Assembly (NCBI RefSeq): GCF_018448885.1
Contig: NZ_RCWB01000037.1
Span: forward strand, 1-45,564
DNA length: 45,564 bases
Source of the DNA: Photorhabdus caribbeanensis
GTDB lineage: Bacteria > Pseudomonadota > Gammaproteobacteria > Enterobacterales > Enterobacteriaceae
Reading direction: 5' to 3'
Position numbers and translations under genes: made by a program. The notes beneath the pieces were generated by a model. That model saw only the letters and a program-made list of their open reading frames with translations, made no database searches and was not told where the DNA came from. This document shows positions 1 through 9,687 of the stretch, one piece after another (position 1 is the first letter of the stretch; each line of letters opens with the position of its first letter).

Positions 1-127
1 GTGATTAAACAGAATACCAGTATAAAAGACAGTCAGGCGGCTAAACGTCGAAGAGCCATTTGGTCAGGGGAATTCCGTAGTCAACTTATCTTTGATTAAA
101 TTAAATACAAAGTGGAATCCCGCCCTG
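1..127 (+). mobile_element. possible transposase remnant abutting pflB
   Basis: Reading from the first base, an open frame of 32 codons ends at a TAA at 97-99. The peptide is basic and contains the stretch RRRAIWSGEFRSQL, which resembles the N-terminal helix-turn-helix start of IS66/IS3-type TnpA/OrfA proteins (typical form RRxxWxxEFRxQL). The frame may begin left of the window. Similarity of the opposite strand to PflB stops near position 127, so this segment appears to be foreign sequence joined to the truncated pflB. I see no clear terminal inverted repeat or target duplication, so the assignment to an insertion sequence is an inference from one short peptide. Confidence 0.35.
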
Positions 128-1234
128 TTCTGGTGATGGACCCATTGTGTATAGAGTATTCAGGAAACGGAAGCTGTTTTTAGTCACCAGTGTGCGACCA
201 TCCAGCCCCATACCTGCCAGCGATTCTGTTGCCCAGATTGGGTCGCCGGAGAACAGTTCGTCGTATTCAGGGGTACGCAAGAAACGAACCATACGTAGTT
301 TCATCACTAGATGGTCAATCAACTCCTGTGCTTCAACTTCTGTTAGTTTACCTGCTTTCAGGTCCCGTTCGATGTAGATATCCAGGAAACTAGATACGCG
401 ACCGAAGGACATCGCAGCGCCATTTTGAGATTTAACCGCCGCCAGATAAGCGAAATAAGTCCACTGTATCGCTTCTTTAGCATTAGTAGCAGGGCCAGAA
501 ATATCGTAGCCGTATTTAGCCGCCATCTCTTTAATCTGGCCCAGAGCGCGGTGCTGTTCAGCGATCTCTTCACGCAATTGAATCGTCATTGCCAGATCTT
601 CACCGTTTTCTAGCTTTTCCTGCAATGAATTGAATTGAGCTAATTTATCATCACGTAAGAAATCGATGCCGTATACCGCAACGCGACGGTAATCACCAAT
701 AATGCGACCGCGGCCATAGGCATCAGGTAGACCGGTCAGAACCCCGGATTTTCGGCATTTCAGAATATCTGGCGTGTAAACATCAAAAACACCCTGATTA
801 TGCGTTTTGCGGTATTCAGTAAAAATTTGTTTCAATTTAGGATCGAGTTCACGACCATAAACTTTACATGAGCCTTCCACCATTTTGATGCCGCCAAATG
901 GGATCAGCGCACGTTTTAATGGCGCTTCCGTTTGCAAGCCAACAATAGTTTCCAGATCTTTTTCGATGTAGCCTGCATCGTGGGAGGTAATCGTAGCGGC
1001 AACATCAGTATCAAAATCAACCGGTGCATGAGTGCGGTTTTCGATTTTGATGCCTTCCATGACTTTTTCCCATAAGGTATCGGTCGCTTTTGTCGAACCT
1101 GCCAGGAAAGATTCATCACCCTCATATGGAATATAATTTTTTTGGATGAAGTCACGAACGTTGACTTCATTCTGCCAATCCCCTTGGTTAAAATCTTGCC
1201 ATGCTATAGAGAATTTTTTATTTAATTCAGCCAT
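101..1234 (-). pseudogene. pflB: pyruvate formate-lyase, C-terminally truncated
   Basis: The 377-residue product matches the N-terminal half of the glycyl-radical enzyme pyruvate formate-lyase, which splits pyruvate and CoA to acetyl-CoA and formate in anaerobic cytoplasm. Family proteins are about 760 residues. Homology is continuous to the motif MGPSPE (codons ending at about 128), then seven unrelated residues and a stop follow. The adjacent active-site cysteines (Cys418/419 in E. coli) and the C-terminal glycyl-radical loop are absent, so the product cannot be catalytic. The start at 1234 is chosen because MAEL matches the family start and an AAGGTAG ribosome site precedes it; a longer frame to 1306 would run into focA. 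It lies 55 nt downstream of focA as in the enterobacterial focA-pflB operon. The lost half may lie beyond an inserted element left of the window. Confidence 0.85.
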
Positions 1235-1289
1235 GATACTTCTACCTTTGTAATAATCGAACTTTTGAGAAACTAAATAAGGGTGCGAA

Positions 1290-2147
1290 TTAATATTTTT
1301 GCTCACTACGCAGATACATTGACCAGTAAGTTAAACCCACCAAGACGGCACCACCAATAATGTTACCAATAGTGACCGGAATTAAATTGTCAGTAATAAA
1401 GTGTGAAATGGTGAGTTGAGAAAATTGTTCAGGCGTCGTACCCACATTAATCCAGAATTCAGTTGGGGCGCAGTGTTTAATAATAATGCCAAGCGGGATT
1501 AAAAACATATTCGCAATACTGTGCTCAAAGCCGCTGGCGACAAACATACTTACTGGCAAAATCATGGCAAATATTTTGTCCATTAAACTACGTCCGGCAT
1601 AACTCATCCAAACAGCGAGACAAACCATTAAATTGGCGAGAATACCTAAAAATAGCGCTTCAATAAAAGAGTGGTGCATTTTATGGTTTGCTGTTTGCAA
1701 TACATTCAAGCCCCACAATCCGTCGGCAACACGATATTGACCGGCAAACCAGATAATGGCGACGAAAAATAGTGCGCCAATCAAATTACCGAGATAAACG
1801 TTAATCCAGTTTTTAATCATTTGATACCAGGTTATACGCCCGGTTGCTTTGGCAATAATCGTTAGCACAGTGGAGGTAAATAAATCTGCGCCACATACGA
1901 CAACTAACATTAATCCAAGGGAGAAACAGATGCCGCCAACTAATTTAGCCAGCCCATAAGAGACAGATGCAGTTCCTGTAGTCGCGGTAATATAAAAGAC
2001 AAATGCAATGGAAATAAAAACCCCGGCAGTTATTGCTGATAGATAAGTAATGGCGACAGGTTTAGTGGTTTTATAAACACTAATGTCATTGGCGATCTGT
2101 GTCATTACCGCAGGTGGTAATAGGTTAAAGGGGGTGTCAGCTTTCAT
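1290..2147 (-). CDS. focA: formate channel FocA
   Basis: This is a 285-residue inner-membrane protein of the formate/nitrite transporter family, the same length as E. coli FocA. It forms a pentameric channel that exports or re-imports formate made by pyruvate formate-lyase. Six hydrophobic segments are visible. The family motif [12 protein letters not shown] (around residue 85-96, holding the gating Thr) and [13 protein letters not shown] (around 207, holding the pore His) are both intact. It is the first gene of the focA-pflB unit and is read leftward. A perfect FNR box lies about 70 nt upstream, fitting anaerobic induction. Because pflB is truncated here, FocA may now serve only formate from other sources. 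Confidence 0.96.
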   Translation of the reverse strand: MKADTPFNLLPPAVMTQIANDISVYKTTKPVAITYLSAITAGVFISIAFVFYITATTGTASVSYGLAKLVGGICFSLGLMLVVVCGADLFTSTVLTIIAKATGRITWYQMIKNWINVYLGNLIGALFFVAIIWFAGQYRVADGLWGLNVLQTANHKMHHSFIEALFLGILANLMVCLAVWMSYAGRSLMDKIFAMILPVSMFVASGFEHSIANMFLIPLGIIIKHCAPTEFWINVGTTPEQFSQLTISHFITDNLIPVTIGNIIGGAVLVGLTYWSMYLRSEQKY

Positions 2148-2173
2148 ACCAACATACTCTTTATCATTAATAA

Positions 2174-2188
2174 GTTACGGTACGTAAC
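2174..2188. promoter_or_regulatory. palindrome in the focA leader
   Basis: GTTACG-GTA-CGTAAC is a perfect inverted repeat with a 3-nt centre, located 27-41 nt upstream of the focA start. It could be an operator or an mRNA hairpin in the leader. No regulator is recognised. Confidence 0.4.
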
Positions 2189-2217
2189 GATAGTAACAAA
2201 GGCTTAAAGGGGAGAAT

Positions 2218-2231
2218 TTGATATAGATCAA
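2218..2231 (-). promoter_or_regulatory. FNR box upstream of focA
   Basis: TTGAT-ATAG-ATCAA matches the FNR consensus TTGAT-N4-ATCAA exactly. It lies 71-84 nt upstream of the focA start codon. Known focA-pflB promoters of enterobacteria are activated by FNR and ArcA in the absence of oxygen, so the site very probably drives this operon. The exact promoter -10 was not fixed. Confidence 0.8.
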
Positions 2232-2467
2232 TAATCCTCTGAGAGTAGATGCTGTTTTAGCGAAGGGAAATGGTGAAAATTACAGTTAATTTATTGATTT
2301 TAATGCAATAAAAAAATTTTAAAAATTATGATATTTTTTTATTTCATCCGCAAGTAGGAAGTTTGATAAGTAAAATTACAGGCCAAATTGTTGTTTATTT
2401 GTTGTTGAGAATAAAGTTAATTTAACCTGAATTTTACTTTTAATTATGAATGGTCTTTTCTACAATT

Positions 2468-4231
2468 TTACTTTGCGTTCCAGAAATCGCGTTTTGCTTT
2501 TTGCAGCTTCTCATAAGCGGCTAATAAAGCCTGATGAGCGGGCAGTGATTTTAAATCTGAATCGACTGACCACAGGCCATAAAAACAGTGTTCACCAGAA
2601 ATAGCTGCTGATGCTGCTTCAACCGCATCTTGCTCGTACATTTTTACGAATGCTTGATAATATTGTGCAGGCGCTTTATCCGTTTCCAGAGCAAGTAAAA
2701 GTAGTGTTTGTAAACAGCGATAATAATTAGCGCGTTCGGTGGTAAAGACTGAGGCATTAAAATCTTGGGTCCATTCTACCCAAATTAAAGCCTGTTCTAA
2801 ATCACCGCCAGCCAGTGCCAACATGGATTTCAACTCACCAATACGTAAATTACTCCAGCCATTATCTTTACCTACAGCAATGCCAAGCAATTCACGAACA
2901 CGGGTAAAATCATCTAAACCTTCTTCATCTAATTGCTCAATCAGCGCCAGATATTCTTCGGCTGGCCATTGGCTATCCGGTAACGCTAATAAAGTTTCCC
3001 GCAGATGGGTTCCCATCGTGTTATTAGCAAGATGTAAATCTTCCACAGGATAAATATCAGACATCCCCGGAACCAGAATACGGCAGGCATAAACACCGAG
3101 GTGCTCATAGTCAGCAATATAAACTTCGGCACCTAATTGTTTGAAGATTGCCATCAAAGTGGCGAACTCTTCTTCGGTCGTGCCGCTGAAATTCCAGTCA
3201 GTGAACGTATAATCAGCATCTTGTTTAAACAGATCCCAACTGATTAAACCGCTTGAATCAATGAAGTGAGTCTCCAGATTGGTATGTTCTGCCACTTCTT
3301 CATTATCGAAAGTGGGGGCATTGAATACATCCAGATCTTTCAAACTGCGGCCCTGTAATAATTCGGTAACAGTACGTTCCAGCGCCACACCAAATTCAGG
3401 ATGCGCCCCAAAAGAGGCGAAACAAGTCCCGTTATTAGGATTAAACAGCACTACACAAATAACCGGGAACTGCCCACCGAGGGAAGCGTCATAACAATAG
3501 AGTGGGAAACCTTCATCCTGTAATTTGCTGACTGCGGCAACAACGCCAGGATAACGATTCATCACTTCCTGGGGAATTTCCGGCAGGCTGATGCCTTCGG
3601 CGATAATACGATTCTTCACATAACGTTCAAAAACTTCGGATAGCCCCTGAACTCTGGCTTCATTCATCGTGTTGCCAGCTGACATACCATTGGAAACATA
3701 AAGATTGCCAATAATATTCATAGGAATATAGACGGTATGATGATCAGATTGACGAGTAAACGGCAGGGAGCAGATACCACGCTCTTCATTACCTGATTGC
3801 AAATCGACTAACTGACTGGCGCATAACTCATTTTCAGGATTATAAAATTGGAGTAACCGGTTATCCAGAATGCCTTCGGGTAGAGAATCATCGTCCGGTA
3901 AAGCAAACCATTTTTCATTGGGATAATGGACGAAATCACCGTTAGCGATAGCTTCTCCTAAATAGAAGTCAGCAAAAAAATAGTTAGTTGACAGGCGTTC
4001 AAAATACTCCCCTAAAGCAGAGGCTAAAGCGGCTTTCTTGCTGGCGCCTTTGCCATTGGTAAAGCAGAGAGGACAATCGCGGTCACGGATATGAACTGAC
4101 CAGACATTGGGAACCGGATTCAGCCATGAAGCTTCTTCGATGTTAAAACCAAGGTGTTGTAGTTTTTGCTGAAAACCGTTGATTGAGTCTTCCAGGGCGG
4201 CGTCTTTGCCGGGGATAAAGGTTTGCGTCAT
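2468..4231 (-). CDS. ycaO: YcaO, ribosomal S12 methylthiolation accessory / YcaO-fold ATPase
   Basis: The 587-residue product matches E. coli YcaO (586 residues) along its length. YcaO-fold proteins activate amide backbones with ATP; E. coli YcaO is known to assist RimO in beta-methylthiolation of ribosomal protein S12. The ATP-site segments SALGEYFERL (an ExxxE-type helix, around residue 71) and EARVQGLSEVFERYVK (around 197) are intact. There is no neighbouring precursor peptide or dehydrogenase, so a RiPP role is unlikely. An in-frame GTG three codons upstream is possible, but the ATG at 4231 gives the family's MTQTF start and has a weak AAGTGA site before it. It is divergent from ansB. Confidence 0.93.
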   Translation of the reverse strand: MTQTFIPGKDAALEDSINGFQQKLQHLGFNIEEASWLNPVPNVWSVHIRDRDCPLCFTNGKGASKKAALASALGEYFERLSTNYFFADFYLGEAIANGDFVHYPNEKWFALPDDDSLPEGILDNRLLQFYNPENELCASQLVDLQSGNEERGICSLPFTRQSDHHTVYIPMNIIGNLYVSNGMSAGNTMNEARVQGLSEVFERYVKNRIIAEGISLPEIPQEVMNRYPGVVAAVSKLQDEGFPLYCYDASLGGQFPVICVVLFNPNNGTCFASFGAHPEFGVALERTVTELLQGRSLKDLDVFNAPTFDNEEVAEHTNLETHFIDSSGLISWDLFKQDADYTFTDWNFSGTTEEEFATLMAIFKQLGAEVYIADYEHLGVYACRILVPGMSDIYPVEDLHLANNTMGTHLRETLLALPDSQWPAEEYLALIEQLDEEGLDDFTRVRELLGIAVGKDNGWSNLRIGELKSMLALAGGDLEQALIWVEWTQDFNASVFTTERANYYRCLQTLLLLALETDKAPAQYYQAFVKMYEQDAVEAASAAISGEHCFYGLWSVDSDLKSLPAHQALLAAYEKLQKAKRDFWNAK

Positions 4232-4296
4232 GGTATTCACTTATGAGTGCTCGTTATGGGGCGCTCATCATACGAGTTTTTTTTCAGTAGCTAAAG

Positions 4297-4312
4297 TCTG
4301 GTATCTATCACA
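4297..4312. promoter_or_regulatory. CRP-like site between ycaO and ansB
   Basis: TCTGG-TATCTA-TCACA has one perfect CRP half-site (TCACA) and a 3-of-5 match in the other, with the correct 6-nt spacer. It lies 58 nt upstream of the ansB start. E. coli ansB is co-activated by CRP and FNR, which supports the call, but the left half is weak. Confidence 0.4.
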
Positions 4313-4369
4313 GATTTATTGTTATCATCATCCATAATCTAATAGGATATTTTTTATTAAGGAAGAAGC

Positions 4370-5413
4370 ATGAAAAAGATGAAACACACAGCATTAGCCA
4401 GTTTATTGGCATTAATTAGTGGTTCTGCTTTTGCTTTACCAAATATTACACTTTTGGCGACGGGAGGAACGATTGCCGGAGGTGGGAAATCTGCAATCCA
4501 ATCCAGCTATGTTGCTGGAAGAGTTGCTATTGATGAATTAGTCAATGCTGTTCCTGAGATCAAAAATATCGCCAACCTAAAAGGCGAGCAGGTGGTTAGT
4601 ATTGGTTCGCAGGATATGAATGATCAGGTGTGGTTGACGCTAGCGAAAAGAATCAACGCTGATTGTGACAAGACCGATGGTTTTGTTATCACCCACGGTA
4701 CTGACACAATGGAAGAAACTGCTTATTTCCTCGATCTCACTACCCACTGCCAGAAACCGATTGTCATGGTTGGTGCGATGCGCCCATCTACGGCGCTTGG
4801 TGCCGATGGCCCGTTAAATCTGTATAACGCTGTGGTGGTTGCCAGTGATCAAGCATCAGCCAAACGTGGTGTGTTGATGGCAATGAATGATGCGGTTATC
4901 AGTGGGCGTACCGTGGTGAAAATGAGCACCACCGGAGTTCAGGCATTCCAGCCAATTAATGCGGGTGCTGAGGGCTTTGTTCATAATGGCAAAGTCAATT
5001 ATTACGCTGACGCGAAGCCGAGAGCCAATAAGGCTATTTTTGATGTCAGTAAACTCGATAAATTGCCGAAAGTAGGTATTGTTTATAACTATGCCAATGC
5101 GTCTGACCTGCCGGCGAAAGCTTTGTTGAAAGATGGTTATCAAGGTATTGTCAGCGCCGGTGTGGGCAACGGTAATATGTACAAGGCGATTTTCGACACT
5201 TTGGCTCAAGCGGCTAAAGATGGGGTTGTGGTTGTCAGATCAAGCCGTGTACCGGTGGGGTATGTTACTCAGGATGCGGAAGTGGATGATAGCAAGCATG
5301 GCTTTGTCGCTTCTGAGCGTCTGAATCCGCAAAAGGCCAGAGTACTTTTACAATTAGCGCTGACTGAAACGCATGATCCGGTGAAAATTCACGAGATGTT
5401 TGTGAAATATTGA
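4370..5413 (+). CDS. ansB: periplasmic L-asparaginase II
   Basis: This is a 347-residue type II asparaginase that hydrolyses L-asparagine to aspartate and ammonia. A Sec signal peptide is clear: a KKMK start, a hydrophobic core, and cleavage after SGSAFA (residue 22). The mature protein then opens with the catalytic TGGTIAG loop. The second active-site motif HGTDTMEET (around residue 109) carries the Thr-Asp pair, and VKMSTTG (around 184) carries the active-site Lys. Length is as expected (E. coli 348). A GGAAGAAGC ribosome site precedes the ATG. It is monocistronic; an 8-bp GC-rich inverted repeat at about 5437-5468 follows but lacks a T-run. Confidence 0.95.
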   Translation: MKKMKHTALASLLALISGSAFALPNITLLATGGTIAGGGKSAIQSSYVAGRVAIDELVNAVPEIKNIANLKGEQVVSIGSQDMNDQVWLTLAKRINADCDKTDGFVITHGTDTMEETAYFLDLTTHCQKPIVMVGAMRPSTALGADGPLNLYNAVVVASDQASAKRGVLMAMNDAVISGRTVVKMSTTGVQAFQPINAGAEGFVHNGKVNYYADAKPRANKAIFDVSKLDKLPKVGIVYNYANASDLPAKALLKDGYQGIVSAGVGNGNMYKAIFDTLAQAAKDGVVVVRSSRVPVGYVTQDAEVDDSKHGFVASERLNPQKARVLLQLALTETHDPVKIHEMFVKY

Positions 5414-5506
5414 TTCGTGATTCAGAGATAACAAATAGGGCGCGCGGGTGATGGAATTCCGCGCTCTATAGCGAGGGAATGTGCTGATTAAAACTAGTCG
5501 TTGAAA

Positions 5507-5521
5507 GTAGCATTCTGCTAC
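5507..5521. promoter_or_regulatory. palindromic operator candidate of the toxin-antitoxin locus
   Basis: GTAGCA-TTC-TGCTAC is a perfect inverted repeat, followed at 5527 by another GTAG half. It lies about 62 nt before the antitoxin start. Ribbon-helix-helix antitoxins of this class repress their own promoter, so this is a good operator candidate. Confidence 0.5.
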
Positions 5522-5583
5522 AAAAAGTAGCCAAAATATTATTTGTACGGAAATTTGCCGGATAATTTTAGTCGAGATCTATT

Positions 5584-5859
5584 ATGGCTGCTTCCACCGT
5601 GCGTTTTGAGGCGCGTATGCATCCTGAACTACATGCCCTGATTAAACGGGCCGCTGAAATTCAAGGACGTACTATGACTGATTTTGTTGTGTCTGCTTCA
5701 CAGGATGCGGCGCAACGTGCAATTGAGCAGTCAGAAGTACCCCGTTTGTCTCTGGCCGATCAGCAATGTTTTGCGCAGGCATTGCTGAATCCACCGGAAT
5801 CGACTCCGGCGCTTGAACGTGCATTTGCACAGCACCGATCTTTGTTACGATCAGAATGA
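5584..5859 (+). CDS. DUF1778 (TacA-type) ribbon-helix-helix antitoxin
   Basis: The 91-residue protein has the DUF1778 layout. An N-terminal ribbon-helix-helix (STVRFEARMHPELHALIKRA, then GRTMTDFVVSAS, residues 4-40) should dimerise and bind DNA. A C-terminal tail with LSLADQQCFAQALLNPP (around 55-72) normally wraps and blocks a GNAT toxin. It overlaps the next gene by ATGA, the usual coupled TacA-TacT order. The toxin is broken, so the antitoxin may persist as an orphan repressor or protect against a related toxin elsewhere. The ribosome site is weak (GAG). Confidence 0.85.
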   Translation: MAASTVRFEARMHPELHALIKRAAEIQGRTMTDFVVSASQDAAQRAIEQSEVPRLSLADQQCFAQALLNPPESTPALERAFAQHRSLLRSE

Positions 5860-6134
5860 GTTCCACGATGTTTGATGTTATGCAACTCAACGAAGAACAC
5901 GATCGTGATTCGTTCTACAGTGGTTCAGAATTTCTAGATGGTTATTTTCAGAGACAGGTTGGTCAGGATGTTAGGCGCCGCGTAGCAGCTTGTTTTGTTG
6001 CGCTTCATGATCACCGTTTAGCGGGATATTATACTCTGGCTGCTGCCGGTATCCAGTTGAACAACTTCCCGACGGCTACTATTAAGAAATTGCCACGATA
6101 TCCAACACATTATTCCTTCCTCTCATTGCTGTAG
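5856..6134 (+). pseudogene. GNAT (TacT-type) toxin, truncated
   Basis: The 92-residue frame matches the first half of GNAT toxins that acetylate aminoacyl-tRNA and stop translation. FDVMQLNEEHDRDSFYSG, the FLDGYFQRQVGQD segment and the strand GYYTLAAAGI are all typical. Family members are about 160-175 residues. Similarity ends after KKLPRYP (residue 83), and nine unrelated residues lead to a stop. The acetyl-CoA loop (Q/RxxGxG/A) and the C-terminal Tyr-bearing region are missing. A frame-shifted stretch to 6211 reads LPLIAVDKQGKK, faintly like the lost continuation, so a deletion or frameshift is likely. The product should not be toxic. Confidence 0.8.
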
Positions 6135-6326
6135 ATAAACAAGGTAAAAAAATAAGCAGTTCACCTGTAATAGCGCTGAATGCACCAGTTTATTGGCTAT
6201 TTTTGCGATAGTTTTGCTCAACGTTTGAATAACCATTGCAGCAATGAAATGGGAGTGGTACAACCGATATATCAGATTATTTATTGCTATCAATCATTGT
6301 TATTTCGTCAGAATAAGGTGAGGTAA

Positions 6327-7415
6327 ATGAATCAGGTATATAATTTCAGTTCAGGTCCCGCTATGTTACCGGTTGAAGTATTGCGTAGAGCTGAACAGGA
6401 GCTCTGCAACTGGCATGGTATTGGGACTTCAATTATGGAGGTCAGTCATCGCGGTAAGGAATTTATCGCAGTGGCAAAGGAAGCTGAAAATGATTTGCGG
6501 GATTTATTATCAGTGCCTGAAAACTATAAGGTATTGTTCTGTCATGGCGGCGCCCGCGGTCAATTTGCCGCTATCCCGATGAACTTACTGGGTGACAATG
6601 TTAAAGCCGATTATATTGATGGCGGTTATTGGGCTGCATGTGCAGTTAAAGAGGCCAAAAAATATTGTACGCCGAATGTGATTAATATCAAAACCGAAGT
6701 TAATGGTTTGAGAAGCGTTAAGCCAATGCGTGAATGGTCATTGAGCGATGATGCGGCTTATGTTCATTATTGCCCGAATGAAACTATTGATGGTATCGCC
6801 ATTTATGAACAACCAGAATTTGATGATAATAAAGTTATTATTGCCGACTACTCTTCTTCTATCCTTTCCGGGCCATTGGATGTGAGCCGTTACGGTATGA
6901 TTTATGCGGGAGCGCAGAAAAATATTGGTCCAGCGGGTATCACATTGGTTATTGTACGTGAAGATTTATTAGGCAAAGCCCGTAAAGAAACCCCGTCTAT
7001 TTTTGACTATGCGGTTTTGGCAGAGAATGACTCTATGTTCAACACACCGCCGACGTTTGCCTGGTATCTCTCTGGCTTGGTCTTCAAATGGCTGAAAGAG
7101 CAAGGTGGGGTACAAGAGATGGCAAAACGTAACCAAGCTAAGGCTGAACTGCTTTATCGTGCGATTGATAAGAGTGATTTTTATCGCAATCAGGTTGCAC
7201 CTGAAAATCGTTCTCTGATGAATGTACCGTTCCAGATGGCAGATGCCTCACTGGACAGCAAATTTCTGGCAGAAGCTGATGCACAAGGGTTGCAGGCATT
7301 GAAAGGACACCGGATTTCCGGTGGTATGCGCGCTTCTATTTATAATGCGATGCCGATAGAAGGGGTTCAGGCTTTAGTTGATTTTATGGCTGATTTTGAG
7401 CGTCGTAACGGCTAA
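6327..7415 (+). CDS. serC: phosphoserine / phosphohydroxythreonine aminotransferase
   Basis: This 362-residue class-V PLP aminotransferase has the length of E. coli SerC. It transaminates 3-phosphohydroxypyruvate to phosphoserine for serine synthesis, and the matching step of pyridoxal-phosphate synthesis. The start [10 protein letters not shown], the phosphate-binding CHGGARGQF (residue 72) and the PLP-lysine motif [10 protein letters not shown] (around 195) are intact. An AGGTGAGGT ribosome site lies before the ATG. It heads the conserved serC-aroA pair; a hairpin at 7430 separates the two genes. Confidence 0.97.
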   Translation: MNQVYNFSSGPAMLPVEVLRRAEQELCNWHGIGTSIMEVSHRGKEFIAVAKEAENDLRDLLSVPENYKVLFCHGGARGQFAAIPMNLLGDNVKADYIDGGYWAACAVKEAKKYCTPNVINIKTEVNGLRSVKPMREWSLSDDAAYVHYCPNETIDGIAIYEQPEFDDNKVIIADYSSSILSGPLDVSRYGMIYAGAQKNIGPAGITLVIVREDLLGKARKETPSIFDYAVLAENDSMFNTPPTFAWYLSGLVFKWLKEQGGVQEMAKRNQAKAELLYRAIDKSDFYRNQVAPENRSLMNVPFQMADASLDSKFLAEADAQGLQALKGHRISGGMRASIYNAMPIEGVQALVDFMADFERRNG

Positions 7416-7429
7416 TTTGCTAACCATTG

Positions 7430-7453
7430 CCGGGAACAATGGTTCCCGGTTTA
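7430..7453 (+). terminator. hairpin between serC and aroA (attenuating terminator)
   Basis: CCGGGAAC-AATG-GTTCCCGG forms a perfect 8-bp stem with a 4-nt loop, followed by TTTATT. The short interrupted T-run suggests partial termination or an mRNA-stabilising hairpin. This fits a serC-aroA operon in which the second gene is transcribed at a lower level. Confidence 0.6.
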
Positions 7454-7537
7454 TTCAAGGTAAAAAATATTTCCTCAAACGCAAAAATGACTCAATAATT
7501 AAAATAATCTAATCGAGAATCAGAGAGCCTGTTATTT

Positions 7538-8824
7538 ATGCAATCCTTGATGCTACAACCTATTTCCTCCGTTAATGGAATTATTAACCTGCCAGGGTCA
7601 AAAAGTGTTTCTAACCGTGCGCTATTATTGGCGGCTTTTGCCAAAGGCACTACCTGCTTAACTAACTTATTGGATAGTGATGATATTCGCCATATGCTCA
7701 ATGCCTTGGCTGCGTTGGGTGTTAGTTATCGTTTATCTGATGATCGTACTCGTTGTGAAGTTGACGGTATTGGTGGGTTGATTACCCATAAAAGCCCGCT
7801 GGAACTGTTTCTGGGTAATGCCGGTACGGCAATGCGCCCCCTAACTGCCGCGTTATGCTTGGGTGAAAATAACGTCGTTCTTACCGGCGAACCTCGGATG
7901 AAAGAGCGTCCGATTGGTCATCTGGTGGATGCTTTACGTCAGGGAGGGGCGGAAATTGATTATCTGGAGCAGGAAAATTATCCACCGTTACACATCAAAG
8001 GGGGTTTTGTTGGCGGCAAAGTGACGGTAGATGGCCGTGTTTCCAGCCAATTTCTGACCGCATTGCTGATGGCTGCGCCATTGGCAGAAAATGATTCTGA
8101 GATTCATATTCAAGGGGAATTGGTTTCCAAACCTTATATTGATATCACTCTGGCATTGATGAAAAGTTTCGGTATTACCGTAAATCACGATCAATATCAG
8201 ATTTTCCATATTAAAGGCCGACAGCAATACGTTTCTCCGGGGCATTATTTGGTTGAAGGTGATGCTTCTTCTGCTTCCTATTTTCTGGCGGCCGCAGCAA
8301 TTAAAGGCGGCACTGTGCGGGTGACTGGAATTGGTAAACATAGCCTGCAAGGGGATACCAAATTTGCCAATGTGCTGGAGAAAATGGGGGCGAAAATTCG
8401 TTGGGGTGATGATTTTGTTGAATGTGAGCGCGGCACCCTCACTGGCATTGATATGGATATGAATGAGATCCCTGATGTGGCTATGACCATTGCAACCACG
8501 GCGTTGTTTGCGGCAGGGGAGACCGTCATTCGTAATATATACAACTGGCGGGTAAAAGAGACGGATCGGCTCCATGCGATGGCGACTGAATTACGTAAAG
8601 TCGGCGCAGAGGTGGAAGAGGGGCTTGATTACATTCGCATCACACCGCCATCAAGGTTATTACCTGCTGAGATTGGCACCTATAATGATCATCGAATGGC
8701 GATGTGTTTTTCGTTGGTGGCACTGTCCGATACACCAGTTACCATTCTCGATCCAGGTTGTACAGCAAAGACTTTTCCCAACTATTTCGATCAATTGGAG
8801 AGATTAAGCCAGCGAAAGTCATAA
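7538..8824 (+). CDS. aroA: EPSP synthase (5-enolpyruvylshikimate-3-phosphate synthase)
   Basis: The 428-residue enzyme of the shikimate pathway joins shikimate-3-phosphate and phosphoenolpyruvate. Family signatures are intact: [16 protein letters not shown] (around residue 20), [13 protein letters not shown] (around 90; the Gly of the class I, glyphosate-sensitive type) and [12 protein letters not shown] (around 383). The length equals that of enterobacterial class I AroA. It follows serC after 122 nt containing a hairpin. The ATG at 7538 matches the family start. Confidence 0.97.
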   Translation: MQSLMLQPISSVNGIINLPGSKSVSNRALLLAAFAKGTTCLTNLLDSDDIRHMLNALAALGVSYRLSDDRTRCEVDGIGGLITHKSPLELFLGNAGTAMRPLTAALCLGENNVVLTGEPRMKERPIGHLVDALRQGGAEIDYLEQENYPPLHIKGGFVGGKVTVDGRVSSQFLTALLMAAPLAENDSEIHIQGELVSKPYIDITLALMKSFGITVNHDQYQIFHIKGRQQYVSPGHYLVEGDASSASYFLAAAAIKGGTVRVTGIGKHSLQGDTKFANVLEKMGAKIRWGDDFVECERGTLTGIDMDMNEIPDVAMTIATTALFAAGETVIRNIYNWRVKETDRLHAMATELRKVGAEVEEGLDYIRITPPSRLLPAEIGTYNDHRMAMCFSLVALSDTPVTILDPGCTAKTFPNYFDQLERLSQRKS

Positions 8825-9003
8825 TTATCGATTATTATGATTCAATAAAGCGTATTTCTTTGAGTAAAATCTATCTACATGGCATGCGCTTATTTCGTTC
8901 ACTCTTTGAGTGCATATAATAAACGGCAGATATTGATTATTTTATTGAGTAAATATTCAGCATCTGATGAAGTGTTAACTTGCCATGCTAAAGGAGAACA
9001 ATA

Positions 9004-9687
9004 ATGGTGGCGATAGCCCCAGTAATAACTGTTGATGGGCCAAGCGGCGCAGGTAAAGGAACGTTATGCCAGGCATTGGCAGAGGTTTTAGGCTGGCAAC
9101 TGCTTGATTCAGGCGCTATTTATCGAGTGTTGGCACTGGCCGCGATTCATCATCAGGTGGATATCCAGTCTGAAGATGCGTTAGTTCCTCTGGCTGCTAA
9201 TCTTGATGTACGTTTTGTCCCTGGCAAAGGGAAGCTCAGTGTGATGCTTGAAGGCGAGGATGTCAGTAATGAGATCCGTACTGAAACGGTCGGTAATACT
9301 GCCTCGCAAGCGGCTGCTTTCCCTCGGGTTCGTGAAGCGTTGTTACGGCGTCAGCGTGCTTTTCGGGTTGCGCCGGGCTTGATTGCCGATGGTCGTGATA
9401 TGGGAACCGTGGTGTTTTCTGATGCTCCGGTGAAAATATTCCTTGATGCCAGCGCAGAAGAACGTGCGCGCAGACGTATGCTACAGTTGCAGGAAAAAGG
9501 CTTTAGTGTTAACTTTGAATGTCTTTTGTCCGAGATACAGGAGCGTGATTACCGCGATCGTAACCGGGCAGTTGCACCATTAGCGCCGGCTGAAGATGCA
9601 TTAATATTGGATTCAACCAGTATGTCTATCGAGGAAGTTATCGACCAGGCGCTAAATTATGCGAAAAAAATTCTTTCAATTACCTGA
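9004..9687 (+). CDS. cmk: cytidylate kinase
   Basis: This 227-residue nucleoside monophosphate kinase phosphorylates CMP and dCMP with ATP. The P-loop GPSGAGKGT (residues 12-20), the LLDSGAIYR substrate segment, the [12 protein letters not shown] motif (around 127) and the lid [13 protein letters not shown] (around 181) are all present. The length equals E. coli Cmk. A clear AAAGGAG ribosome site is just upstream. It lies in the usual aroA-cmk-rpsA order and may share transcription with rpsA. Confidence 0.96.
   Translation: MVAIAPVITVDGPSGAGKGTLCQALAEVLGWQLLDSGAIYRVLALAAIHHQVDIQSEDALVPLAANLDVRFVPGKGKLSVMLEGEDVSNEIRTETVGNTASQAAAFPRVREALLRRQRAFRVAPGLIADGRDMGTVVFSDAPVKIFLDASAEERARRRMLQLQEKGFSVNFECLLSEIQERDYRDRNRAVAPLAPAEDALILDSTSMSIEEVIDQALNYAKKILSIT

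Larger units (their letters stand above)
2148..2467. other. focA-ycaO intergenic region
   Basis: This 320-nt AT-rich gap separates two leftward genes, ycaO and focA. It holds the focA promoter region with an FNR box and a 15-bp palindrome. The right half (about 2270-2460) is very A/T-rich and shows no coding frame. I see no classical terminator for ycaO with a strong GC stem. Confidence 0.6.

Noticed and set aside
1235-1306. 24-codon N-terminal extension of pflB
   Set aside because: It would overlap focA; the family start MAEL at 1234 has its own ribosome site.
5437-5470. GC-rich inverted repeat after ansB as a terminator
   Set aside because: An 8-bp stem with a G-U pair but no T-run; listed only in the ansB note.
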